A model generated the notes under the pieces. The model was given only the letters and a program-made list of their open reading frames with translations, was not told the origin of the DNA and ran no database searches. This document shows positions 33,717 to 41,774 of a stretch of DNA of 64,000 bases, piece after piece (the first letter of the stretch is position 1; each line of letters starts with the position of its first letter). The stretch is from the NCBI RefSeq assembly GCF_001685415.1, contig NZ_CP014989.1, positions 682,001 to 746,000 on the forward strand, read 5' to 3'. Source of the stretch: Serinicoccus hydrothermalis (GTDB lineage: Bacteria; Actinomycetota; Actinomycetes; Actinomycetales; Dermatophilaceae). Position numbers and translations under genes: made by a program.

Positions 33717-34934
33717 ATGACGCTTGTATCCCACGGACTGACACATGAGCGTCTGCGCGACCTCGTGCAGGACGCGCACCTGTCATTCCTGCTCGGCGCT
33801 GGTGCTTCCGCCCCCATGTTTCGACTGCTCGGTGACATCGAGAACCTCCTCACGAGACTGGATGCCGCCGACGTAGACGATGACGCAAGGGCTTACGCTC
33901 GGGCGTCGATCTACTCAGGATTCTTCCGCAGCGTGGTCCTAAGGAATCAGGAGCTGCTCGACGGCGATGGCGACGCCCCAGAAACACTGCGTCGCTACCA
34001 GAACTTCCTGCAGACAATCAACCGGCTGCTGCTCGAACGGCGCAGTTCGATCCTGAACAAGCAGGTCAACCTGTTTACAACCAATGTAGACTTGGCGACC
34101 GAGATTGCGGCGGAGGCGCTCCAAGTCCATCTGAACGATGGGTTTTCGGGCCGGCTGCGTCCGCGCTTCAGCACCTCGAACTTTGGCTCAGTCGTCTCGC
34201 GTCGGAGCCTGCAGTACGACAACCTCTCCGAAGTGCCGACCTTCAACCTGCTGAAGCTGCATGGGTCTGTCAGCTGGTCGGCCGAGAGAGATGGCGAGAA
34301 CCGCCCCGGGATATCCCTTGATGTCCGCCTTGAGCAAGTGGCGGCGGCAGCCGAAGAACTCGAGAGGGTCGACTTAATCTTGGTCGACGTGGGTAGAGGC
34401 ACCACGTTGGACGACCTGCTTGCAGGGCCAATCCCCGAGAACGCCGCCGAGGTGTTTAGACCCTTTCTTGACGCGTATGACCAGCTGGCGATCGTCAACC
34501 CCACAAAGGCGAAGTTTCAGCAGACAGTGCTGAACCAAAACTATTACGACCTGCTCCGGCTCTTCTCCAACGAACTGGAGAAGGAGAATGCCGTACTGTT
34601 CGTCGTCGGGTTCTCCTGCCGAGACGAGCACATTCGTGAACTCATGGTTCGAGCGGCACGCACGAACCCGACGCTGCAGATCGTCATCTTCGCGTACAGC
34701 CCGAGCAGCGCGACGGACATCGAGTCGGCCTTCGATGGCTATCCGATCACCAACAGCAATATCCGGTTGGTTGCGCCGCCCGCGCCTCCCGCTGGTGAGG
34801 AAGCCTTGCGCTTCGACCTGCCAACGGTTGTCAGTGAATTCTTCGCCAAGATCGTGCCTGCCACCTCCGAAGCGAAGCAAACGCTTGATGTGAGGGTGTC
34901 GGTACAAGAGCCCTTGGTCCACCTCGATGATTGA
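33717..34934 (+). CDS. SIR2-family NAD-hydrolase-like defence protein (SIR2-HerA system)
   Basis: A 405-residue protein from ATG 33717 with GGAGG upstream. SIR2 motifs are FLLGAGASAP (residues 24-33), FTTNVD (120-125) and the catalytic-His region LKLHGSVSW (His182). Extra helical sequence surrounds them, as in anti-phage SIR2 proteins that deplete NAD rather than deacetylate. Its 3' end overlaps the HerA gene by 8 nt. SIR2 plus HerA is an established two-gene anti-phage system, forming a large complex that degrades NAD and/or DNA on infection. Confidence 0.85.
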   Translation: MTLVSHGLTHERLRDLVQDAHLSFLLGAGASAPMFRLLGDIENLLTRLDAADVDDDARAYARASIYSGFFRSVVLRNQELLDGDGDAPETLRRYQNFLQTINRLLLERRSSILNKQVNLFTTNVDLATEIAAEALQVHLNDGFSGRLRPRFSTSNFGSVVSRRSLQYDNLSEVPTFNLLKLHGSVSWSAERDGENRPGISLDVRLEQVAAAAEELERVDLILVDVGRGTTLDDLLAGPIPENAAEVFRPFLDAYDQLAIVNPTKAKFQQTVLNQNYYDLLRLFSNELEKENAVLFVVGFSCRDEHIRELMVRAARTNPTLQIVIFAYSPSSATDIESAFDGYPITNSNIRLVAPPAPPAGEEALRFDLPTVVSEFFAKIVPATSEAKQTLDVRVSVQEPLVHLDD

Positions 34935-36936
34935 CCACGAGCTCCTCACGCGCGACGCCGTCTTTCGGGTTGGTGAGGTGGTCGGTATCCAGGGTCGGAC
35001 CGTCCGCATTCGCGTCGACAAGGCAAAGAACGGCGCGCACCTCATCTATCGGGGCAGACTCCTCCGAAACGTTGGAGTCGGGGGTTACCTCAAGATCACC
35101 AAGGGCTTCGCCGAGTTGGTCGCGAAGGTTGATGGCGAAGAAGTCGCTGAGGCGCGGGGTGGTGACGCCTATCGAAGCTCCCGAGACCGCGTCGAGCGGA
35201 TCCTCACGGTCAGCCTCATCGGTTTCATGTCCGGCGGCCATTTCCGCCGCGGTGTCCGCGAGCTGCCCCTTGTGGGCAACGAGAGCTTCCTGCTCGATGA
35301 AGACGAGTTCGATCGCATTCACAGCTTCGTAGACTCGACGGATCGGGCGGTCACGATTGGCCAGCTCGCGATGGAGCACGGCCAAGATGTTCGCGTCGGT
35401 GTGAACGCCCTCTTCGCGAGCCACATCGGAATCTTCGGCAACACGGGTAGCGGCAAGTCCTACACGCTTACGAAGCTCTACCACGAGCTGTTTGCGGCCT
35501 ACGGTGACTCTCAGTCCTTCAAAAAGGGTGCCCGCGTGTTGCTCATGGACTTCAACGGCGAGTACGTCAACCGACCTGGTGCAGAGCAGGGCGAATGCAA
35601 CAGTTCGGTGCTCGCCGATAACGAGCTCAAAACCCAGTTCATACTCTCTACTCGCACCGATGACGGCGACCGGCTGCCGCTGAATAAGGTGGCGATGGAG
35701 GATCCTGTCATCTGGACTGTCCTACTCGACGCCACCGAAAAGACCCAGGCCCCGTTCGTCCAGCGGACGCTGCAGAGCAATTACTGGGAGACTAAGCTCG
35801 AAACTGGGGAAAATCTGGCCTCAGCTGTCGCCGGCATTGTGTATGCAGCGATACGGAGTAGTGATCCCGCGCTGGACAAAGGCCTCGTGGTCAAGTTCCT
35901 CGAAGAGGTCGAAGGGTGCATGGGCCAAGGGGCGCCGCACGAACTGAATGAGTACATCCGAGACATCCAATCGCACCTTGGTTATCACTCGATGAGCAAA
36001 TGTTTCTACTACCGTGCCGGTGGTGTCGCCCGATACGCGAACGACCCGAATCACGACAGCTTCTTCCAAGAGTTGACCTACACCCGCATCGGCGCGCTTG
36101 GCATCGACCCAAGCGCCCTGCAGGACGTCGATCGCATCCGCTTTAAGCTCGTACTGCAGTACTACTCCGACATCTTCAACGGCTATGCAAATCGCGAGCA
36201 CCTTGGCCCGCTGATCAAGCGACTCGAGTCGCGGATGCCCCGTGTCAAGCGACTCATCAAGGTGTCAGACGAACCACTCCTCGACAAACCGCTCACTGTG
36301 ATCTCGCTCCGGGACGTGAACGTCGAAATGCGCAAGGTCATACCTCTCCTTATCTGCCGTCAACTATACGATGAGAAGAAGCGCGACGCTGATACTTCGC
36401 GATACTTGAACATCGTCGTCGACGAGGCGCACAACATCCTCTCCAGCGCGTCTTCACGGGAGAGCGAAGCCTGGAAGGACTACCGCCTTGAGACTTTCGA
36501 GGAAATCATCAAAGAAGGGCGGAAGTTCGGCGTCTTCCTTACGATCGCGAGCCAGCGGCCGCATGACATCTCCGAGACGATCATCTCGCAATTGCACAAC
36601 TACTTCCTACACCGCCTGGTGAACAACCTGGATATTTTGGCCATTGAGCGAGCCGTCGCCTACCTCGACCGTGTGTCGTTCGAGTCTCTGCCGATTCTCC
36701 CGACCGGCTCGTGTGTATTATCCGGAATATCGACGCAAGTACCTGTGGTTGTCGATATCACGAGGTTGCCTGCCATCTACGAGCCGAATAACAGGACGAT
36801 GACTCTCGCCGGCGGCTGGGTCCCCGGCGCCGATCCGTCGGAAGGGCCGGTGCCCCACGAACCGGACAGACCCGTTTTAGGGGATGGGTTCGCGCGAAAC
36901 GGAACGTTGGCTACCGGGGAGCCACCTCTCAAGTGA
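34927..36936 (+). CDS. HerA-family ATPase/helicase (SIR2-HerA defence partner)
   Basis: A 669-residue HerA/DUF87-type hexameric ATPase. An N-terminal HAS-barrel-like region (about residues 10-70) precedes Walker A GNTGSGKSYT (171-180); Walker B NIVVDEAHN is near residues 493-501, and the SQRP motif follows. Codon use here is visibly less GC-extreme than in flanking core genes, which suggests transfer. The overlap with the SIR2 gene indicates stoichiometric co-translation. Confidence 0.88.
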   Translation: MIDHELLTRDAVFRVGEVVGIQGRTVRIRVDKAKNGAHLIYRGRLLRNVGVGGYLKITKGFAELVAKVDGEEVAEARGGDAYRSSRDRVERILTVSLIGFMSGGHFRRGVRELPLVGNESFLLDEDEFDRIHSFVDSTDRAVTIGQLAMEHGQDVRVGVNALFASHIGIFGNTGSGKSYTLTKLYHELFAAYGDSQSFKKGARVLLMDFNGEYVNRPGAEQGECNSSVLADNELKTQFILSTRTDDGDRLPLNKVAMEDPVIWTVLLDATEKTQAPFVQRTLQSNYWETKLETGENLASAVAGIVYAAIRSSDPALDKGLVVKFLEEVEGCMGQGAPHELNEYIRDIQSHLGYHSMSKCFYYRAGGVARYANDPNHDSFFQELTYTRIGALGIDPSALQDVDRIRFKLVLQYYSDIFNGYANREHLGPLIKRLESRMPRVKRLIKVSDEPLLDKPLTVISLRDVNVEMRKVIPLLICRQLYDEKKRDADTSRYLNIVVDEAHNILSSASSRESEAWKDYRLETFEEIIKEGRKFGVFLTIASQRPHDISETIISQLHNYFLHRLVNNLDILAIERAVAYLDRVSFESLPILPTGSCVLSGISTQVPVVVDITRLPAIYEPNNRTMTLAGGWVPGADPSEGPVPHEPDRPVLGDGFARNGTLATGEPPLK

Positions 36937-36969
36937 CCCTGCCGGTCATTGACGATCTCGCCCTTTCTG

Positions 36970-36982
36970 GGCGGAACTGACG
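36970..36982 (+). repeat. Cassette-boundary repeat copy 6 (one-base insertion)
   Basis: GGCGGAACTGACG differs from the consensus by one inserted base. It lies between the HerA stop and the recombinase remnant. The sequence to its right (CCAACGGTGG) resembles that next to copy 8 (CCCACGGCGG), so the conserved region is longer for this pair. Confidence 0.6.
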
Positions 36983-37005
36983 CCAACGGTGGACCATGGA
37001 CAGGT

Positions 37006-37957
37006 TCAGACGCCGGCGACGTAGGCGGTGAGGAAGTGAACGCCGTGGCGGTCGAGGTTGCCGCGGGCCCGGTCGTAGTGCTCGGTGGTTCTTGGGTCAG
37101 CGTGCCGGGCCAGGATTTGGGCGTCGCGTAGTGGGACGCCGGCGTCGAGGGCGTTGGTAATGGCAGCGTGCCGTAGCGAGTGTGGGCTGCTGTGCCGGGG
37201 GATCCGCGCGCTCTTCGCTATGCGTTGCACCATCCGGTAGACGTCGCGTCTGTCGTTGCACCATCCGGTAGACGTCGCGTCTGTCGATCGGTTGCCTGCG
37301 AGCGGGTGCAGCACCAGAGGCGCGCTGCTGCGCTCACCACGGCAGGCCTCCAGAACCCGCAAGACGGGGACGGTCAGCGGCATCGTGGCAGGCTTGTTGC
37401 CCTTGCCGACAAGGTGCAGCACCCGGTGGCCGCGCAGCACGTCGATGTAGTCCTCGATCCGCACGGCTGCCGCCTTGGAAGCGCGCAGCGCGTTGATGCC
37501 CAGCAGGTAGGCCAGTGCGCCGTGGTGGACGGTGATGGTCTGGGCGACCTGGAGGAAGCGGATCAGCTCCAGTCGGTCCAGGCCCTGGTGCGGGACTCGT
37601 CCCGGTGGACCTTCGGAAGCTGGGCATACACGGCCGGGTCGGCGGGGATTGTGCCGTCGATGTGCGCGAACCGGAAGTAGCCGCGGAAGGCGTGCATCAT
37701 CGTGTTCACCGAGGAGTGCATCAGGCCGGCGTCCCCAAGCACGCGGATGTAGAGCTCGACGTGCGCTCGTTGTATCCCATCAGTGGGTCCGACCCGTTGG
37801 TCTCGCACCAGGCGAACCAGCGGCCCAATTGTGCCCGGTACAGGGAGTGGGTGGTTCCGGCGTACCGGGCCAGGAACGAGACAGCCGCGAGCTGTGCGGA
37901 GGTCATCGAGGACGGCTGGAACGGTAGTGCCGTCGTGGAACTGGTCGTGGTGGACAT
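37006..37957 (-). pseudogene. Decayed tyrosine recombinase/integrase
   Basis: Pieces of one tyrosine recombinase occur in different frames. The first runs from ATG 37957 through AAVSFLARYAGTTHSLYRAQ to about 37775. The second (HVELYIRVLGDAGLMHSS) continues to about 37563. The third, ending at 37006, carries the catalytic domain with GKGNKP, the HxxR motif PHSLRHAAITNALDAG, and RHADPRTTEHYDRA with the nucleophile Tyr. At least two frameshifts and a 31-bp tandem duplication break it. It sits between repeat copies 6 and 7 and may be a relic of the enzyme that built the array. Confidence 0.8.
37225..37286. repeat. 31-bp perfect tandem duplication within the recombinase remnant
   Basis: Two adjacent identical 31-bp units (37225-37255 and 37256-37286, beginning TTGCACCATCCGG) lie inside the catalytic-domain fragment. 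Because 31 is not a multiple of three, the duplication shifts the frame: the segment reading DRRDVYRMVQ is correct only in the copy encoded second. Confidence 0.9.
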
Positions 37958-38078
37958 GGTCGCGTCCCGCGGCGACCAGGATCCGCGCCCAGTCGGTGCC
38001 CGCCGCCAACGCGACGAGGCGCGACGAGGTTGTCGGCGCCCACGACGCAACGCCGACCCCAGAAACCCGTCCGGTCGC

Positions 38079-38090
38079 GGCGGTAGGACG
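38079..38090 (+). repeat. Cassette-boundary repeat copy 7 (one mismatch)
   Basis: GGCGGTAGGACG, one mismatch to the consensus, in the gap between the recombinase remnant and the HTH-ImmA/IrrE module. It shares the extended GTCGCGGCGG with copy 2. Confidence 0.6.
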
Positions 38091-38207
38091 CGGTGCTTCC
38101 AACGCGCTACTCGCGGCGAAGAGCGTGCCGGCGCGCCCCTCGGAAGGAGACGACGACACACCGCTCAGGATCCTCGCGAGTGAGGTAGACGTGTATATGA
38201 TCTATCC

Positions 38208-38837
38208 ATGGAACTAGACGTTGGCCCTGTGGCCACCATTGAGCGAGTTCAGGAGTTGTGCGATGCGGCACGCGAAGCCCTACTCGCCGGGCTCCGCGCG
38301 GCGACGGCAACGCACGGACGCCTAGGTTACTCACCCACTGCGGACATGCATCACTTCTATCACTCCGTGCGGCGGGAGGCCATGGAGCAGCTGAAGCAGT
38401 TGAACCCTGACCTCGAGGAACAGGACAACCTAGGGTTCGCGATGAGCGGCCTGATCCTCACGACGAGCACCGACGTCGTCCGGGTGTGGCACACAGTCGA
38501 ACGCCTGATCCCTCCACCGACGAGCGAGCGCGCGCGCAGCTTCGTCACTCAGCGCTCAGCTTGGAGCCCTGGCGCACTCTTTTCCTCCTTGGCTGCCGAC
38601 GAGGAAGCAGCCGGCGCTCTGCCAGGCACCAAGCGCAACCACCTCATCCTGCAGTGGACCGAGAGCGGCACGGATCTAATGCGGCTGCGGTTAGTGCGTC
38701 CACTCCGCATCGGAGGCCGGCCGGCGTGCGTCGAGCCCGACTGGTCCCACGACCTTCACCCCGCTGAGGCGCGCCGCGCAGATCTCACCTACTCTCGACG
38801 CGACGACGGTGATAAGCGGGAGGAAGGGCAGGCGTGA
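38208..38837 (+). CDS. Hypothetical partner of HTH-ImmA/IrrE protein
   Basis: A 209-residue protein of no family I recognise. It is soluble, with a helical N-terminal half (RVQELCDAAREALLAGLRAA), a Ser/Pro-rich middle and a basic tail. A good -10 hexamer TATGAT (38196-38201) ends 6 nt before the ATG and there is no Shine-Dalgarno, so a leaderless mRNA is likely. The 3' end overlaps the HTH-metalloprotease gene by 4 nt. That arrangement suggests a toxin-antitoxin-like or sensor pair; the role is inferred. Confidence 0.6.
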   Translation: MELDVGPVATIERVQELCDAAREALLAGLRAATATHGRLGYSPTADMHHFYHSVRREAMEQLKQLNPDLEEQDNLGFAMSGLILTTSTDVVRVWHTVERLIPPPTSERARSFVTQRSAWSPGALFSSLAADEEAAGALPGTKRNHLILQWTESGTDLMRLRLVRPLRIGGRPACVEPDWSHDLHPAEARRADLTYSRRDDGDKREEGQA

Positions 38838-39922
38838 TCTACGGAGCTCGGCTTCGACAGGCGCGCGAGTTCAGCAGGCTCACACAGCGAGCGGTACAGG
38901 TCGAGATCGGGGTTAGCCAGTCGCGCTGGTCTAGCGCGGAGAGCGACGCCTACGAGCTGCCGGAGATCGCACTGAGCAAATTCGCCGACCTCACGGGGTT
39001 TCCCACATCGTTCTTCGAGCGGCCACCGAGGATCGAGCTCTCAGGGGACCCGCTCCACTTCCGGAGCCGGAGCACCGTTAGTAAGGCCGAGTTGCGGCAA
39101 GCCGAGCGTGCCGGCGAGATCGTCTTTGAAGCTGCGGTCTACCTGCAGAGCCAACTCGACGGTCCACGCCTTGTCCTACCGACCGAGCCGGCGTCCGAGA
39201 CGACGAGGCTCACAGGCCTCCTTCGGCAAGCGCTGGGACTAACCCCGACAGAGCCTGCGCGCGACCTGCTGCACCTCCTGGAGCATGCGGGAGTGACCGT
39301 CGTGGCGGTCCCTGCAGCCGCGACTCGCAAGGACGCTTTCTCGGTGTGGCTGGACGACCGCCCGTTCGTTGCACTGCTCGAGACCGAGGCCGGCGATCGC
39401 CAGACCTGGTCCCTCGCCCACGAAATGGGCCACCTCCTGCTCCATCGCGGAGTCGGCGCCAGCCGGGCGCTCGAGTCCGAGGCCGACGACTTCGCGGCGG
39501 AACTGTTGCTCCCGCCTGCGGCCCTATCGAAGGAGATGCCGCAACACCCAACACTCCAGGACTTCGCCATGCTGAAGCGCCGGTGGCGGGTCTCCATCGC
39601 CGCGCTCATCCGGGCCGCGCGGCGGCTCGAGCGCATAGACGATGACCGTTACCACAGCCTATTTCGGCAGATGAGCGCCCGGGGCGAGCGACTCAGGGAG
39701 AAGGCGGCGATCGCTCCCAGCAAGCCGCGAGGCCTTCGGGCTATGGCTGAGGTTCTCTACGGACCGACCCCAGTCCGCGGGCTGGCGGACGTCATGCACT
39801 GGACCCTTGAATTCGCGGAGGATGTCATGGTCCGGCACGCCACGGCGGAGGAACTGCCCTTCCGCCGGGAACGCGCCGACACCGTAGTGTCCCTCGATAG
39901 TCGCCGGAAAGGCACGCGGTAA
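38834..39922 (+). CDS. XRE-HTH / ImmA-IrrE metallopeptidase fusion
   Basis: A 362-residue protein. The N-terminal XRE helix-turn-helix (LRQAREFSRLTQRAVQVEIG) is followed by an ImmA/IrrE zinc-peptidase domain with LAHEMGHLLLH (HExxH, about residues 194-204) and ESEADDFAAELLLPP, in which the acidic residues supply the third ligand. Such fusions act as protease-sensitive regulators in phage and toxin-antitoxin modules, cleaving a partner on stress. The start overlaps the upstream hypothetical gene, its likely partner. Confidence 0.85.
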   Translation: MIYGARLRQAREFSRLTQRAVQVEIGVSQSRWSSAESDAYELPEIALSKFADLTGFPTSFFERPPRIELSGDPLHFRSRSTVSKAELRQAERAGEIVFEAAVYLQSQLDGPRLVLPTEPASETTRLTGLLRQALGLTPTEPARDLLHLLEHAGVTVVAVPAAATRKDAFSVWLDDRPFVALLETEAGDRQTWSLAHEMGHLLLHRGVGASRALESEADDFAAELLLPPAALSKEMPQHPTLQDFAMLKRRWRVSIAALIRAARRLERIDDDRYHSLFRQMSARGERLREKAAIAPSKPRGLRAMAEVLYGPTPVRGLADVMHWTLEFAEDVMVRHATAEELPFRRERADTVVSLDSRRKGTR

Positions 39923-40136
39923 GAGGCGCCTTGGATGCCCTCCGTCGCCGGGGGTTTGCATCGCGCCGATAGCCAGTAACGCGCCAGGACAGAGGACCGA
40001 AGAGGCTTTGTTGCGCGGACAGAGGGCATGTGCGGCCAACCGACGACACGGCGGTATTGGGATGGGCCGACACCAGCCGTCTGTCCGCTTTCCGTGCCGC
40101 CGATGAGGACGTCCTAGTCTAGCGCCGCTACTCACC

Positions 40137-41228
40137 TTAGGGGTCCTCGACAGCAACTGGAGCGGACGGGTTGATGTGGAAGTGCCAAAGCGGAAGCCGG
40201 TCGGATTTGAGGTCGGTCGGAACGAGTCGGGGAAGGGTGCCGGGCTCGACGTCGATGCTGAGCTTTGTCGTCTCGTCCTCGAGGGAGGTAGTGCCGGAGT
40301 AGAACATCCGGGTGTAAAGCTCGCTCAGGCTCCCGACCAAGTCGAAGCCTTGCTCGGCGTGGCACTCGTCGGGCGCCATCGTGAACACCATCTTCCAAAC
40401 GCCGTCGCCGGAGTCCTCCAGTCTTTCATCGCACGGCCAACGCGCGTGCTGAATGAGAAACCAGACCAGCGCGGTCTCGTTCTTGTCGACCATCTCCTCA
40501 CCGCCAGCGAACATACGGACACCGGTGGTCACCAGCGACAGCTTCCTCGTTCCATCCTCCTCCGGCTCACCTTCGACCTCGGGTGCGCGATCCTCACCCG
40601 GTACCTCCTTCATCGTCAGGCGGAACTCCAGCGGTGGCGTCAGCCCAAGCATGCGGTCGTTGAGCAGTGAGGACATGTGGTTGCGCTTGAAGGCCGTCTC
40701 GAGGTCGATCTCGAAGTGGTCACCGACCCGGACGTAGTCATCGATCGGTACCAACGTCCACATGCTCACCGCGAGCCAGTGGACCGCGATGTACAACGGA
40801 CAGTCGTTCAGCTCGGCGTACCTCCTCAACCGGGCGACTTCGACCAGGCGCAGTTTGAATGCCTGCGCGTGATGGTCGTCTTCGGCCTTGACCTCGACCA
40901 GGATGTTCTCGCCCGACACGAGGGTCAGCCGCCAGTCCGGGAGCTTCACCTCGTCCTCGTAGAACAGGATGCCGGCGTCCTCCTGCTTCACCAACTTGCA
41001 CCCTCCCAGGTCGGCGGCGATCAGACCGAACAGTTGGTCGCTCACCCATCCCCGGATGCGTGACGGCGATTCCAGGGAGTCACGGAGGCCCGCTTCAAAC
41101 TGGGCCACCGTCGCCTCGACCCGAGCCGGGTCGGACACCCGCCGCTGCTCACCGAGCGCGGGGACATCGACCGTAGCGTGGAAGTTGAGGGTCTCGATCT
41201 GTTCGGGTCGACGGGACAGTCTCTTCAC
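40137..41228 (-). CDS. Predicted PD-(D/E)XK nuclease-fold protein
   Basis: A 363-residue protein with a nuclease-like core: LPDWRLTLVSGENILVEVKAED gives Asp98 and Glu112-Val-Lys114 at PD-(D/E)XK spacing, and a later helix contains RLRRYAEL. The C-terminal 200 residues, rich in acidic and aromatic residues, are unrecognised and may recognise a target. It is solitary, with about 214 nt and 546 nt of gene-free DNA on its two sides, and has no methylase partner. A defence role is plausible but not shown. Confidence 0.6.
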   Translation of the reverse strand: MKRLSRRPEQIETLNFHATVDVPALGEQRRVSDPARVEATVAQFEAGLRDSLESPSRIRGWVSDQLFGLIAADLGGCKLVKQEDAGILFYEDEVKLPDWRLTLVSGENILVEVKAEDDHHAQAFKLRLVEVARLRRYAELNDCPLYIAVHWLAVSMWTLVPIDDYVRVGDHFEIDLETAFKRNHMSSLLNDRMLGLTPPLEFRLTMKEVPGEDRAPEVEGEPEEDGTRKLSLVTTGVRMFAGGEEMVDKNETALVWFLIQHARWPCDERLEDSGDGVWKMVFTMAPDECHAEQGFDLVGSLSELYTRMFYSGTTSLEDETTKLSIDVEPGTLPRLVPTDLKSDRLPLWHFHINPSAPVAVEDP

Positions 41229-41774
41229 TCGACTGAGGCTAACGACATCAAGGTCGTCTTGCCGGGACGCAAGAGGCCGCCACGGCGGTCCCCCGGGTAC
41301 GCGGGATCACGGATGCTATGCGGACTTCACGCTCCTCGGGCTTCTTTTGCAGTGGTTTAGAGCACCGCAGTCAGGGTCCGCAAGTGCCGTTGACCTGCCC
41401 CATAGTGGGCGGAATGACGCCCACGGCGGCAGGAGGTCGAACCGTGACCGTCGAGAAGCAATCTCACGCTGACAGGGCATTGAGCGAGGGCTGCAACGCC
41501 CTACTTGGACACGCTGGGTCCCCCATCGAGCATTACGCGTGCGCGGTCACGGCAGCGGGGTCGCGGCCTGGACGTATTCGTACCGTCGCGCACCCCACTG
41601 AACGACGGCAGCAATAGCAAGCGTTCCGTCGACATCTACTCGGTTCGACTCACCTCCCTCCCCTCACGATCGTGCCCTCGACTTAGAGTGAGCACGTCAT
41701 AGCGGCCCGACGGGCTTCCTCTCAGGACACGCCCCCACCCGCACGAGTTTCGTGCTGCCTGGGGAGTCCTGCCG
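41229..41774. other. Gene-free interval with repeat copy 8
   Basis: I see no convincing gene here: the short frames lack ribosome-binding sites and codon bias. The only structured element is repeat copy 8 at 41408-41419. It marks the right-hand edge of the repeat-delimited block. Confidence 0.5.
41408..41419 (+). repeat. Cassette-boundary repeat copy 8
   Basis: GGCGGAATGACG, exact to the consensus. It is preceded by a short dyad CCCCA-TAG-TGGGC, and followed by CCCACGGCGG, similar to the flank of copy 6. It is the last copy seen in the window. Confidence 0.7.

Noticed and set aside
21743-41419. GGCGGAAKGACG repeats as CRISPR repeats or IS ends
   Set aside because: Spacing ranges from about 0.9 to 6 kb, orientation is uniform and no transposase is present; neither model fits.
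41414-41617. Short + strand frame after repeat copy 8
   Set aside because: No ribosome-binding site, atypical codon use and no recognisable sequence.
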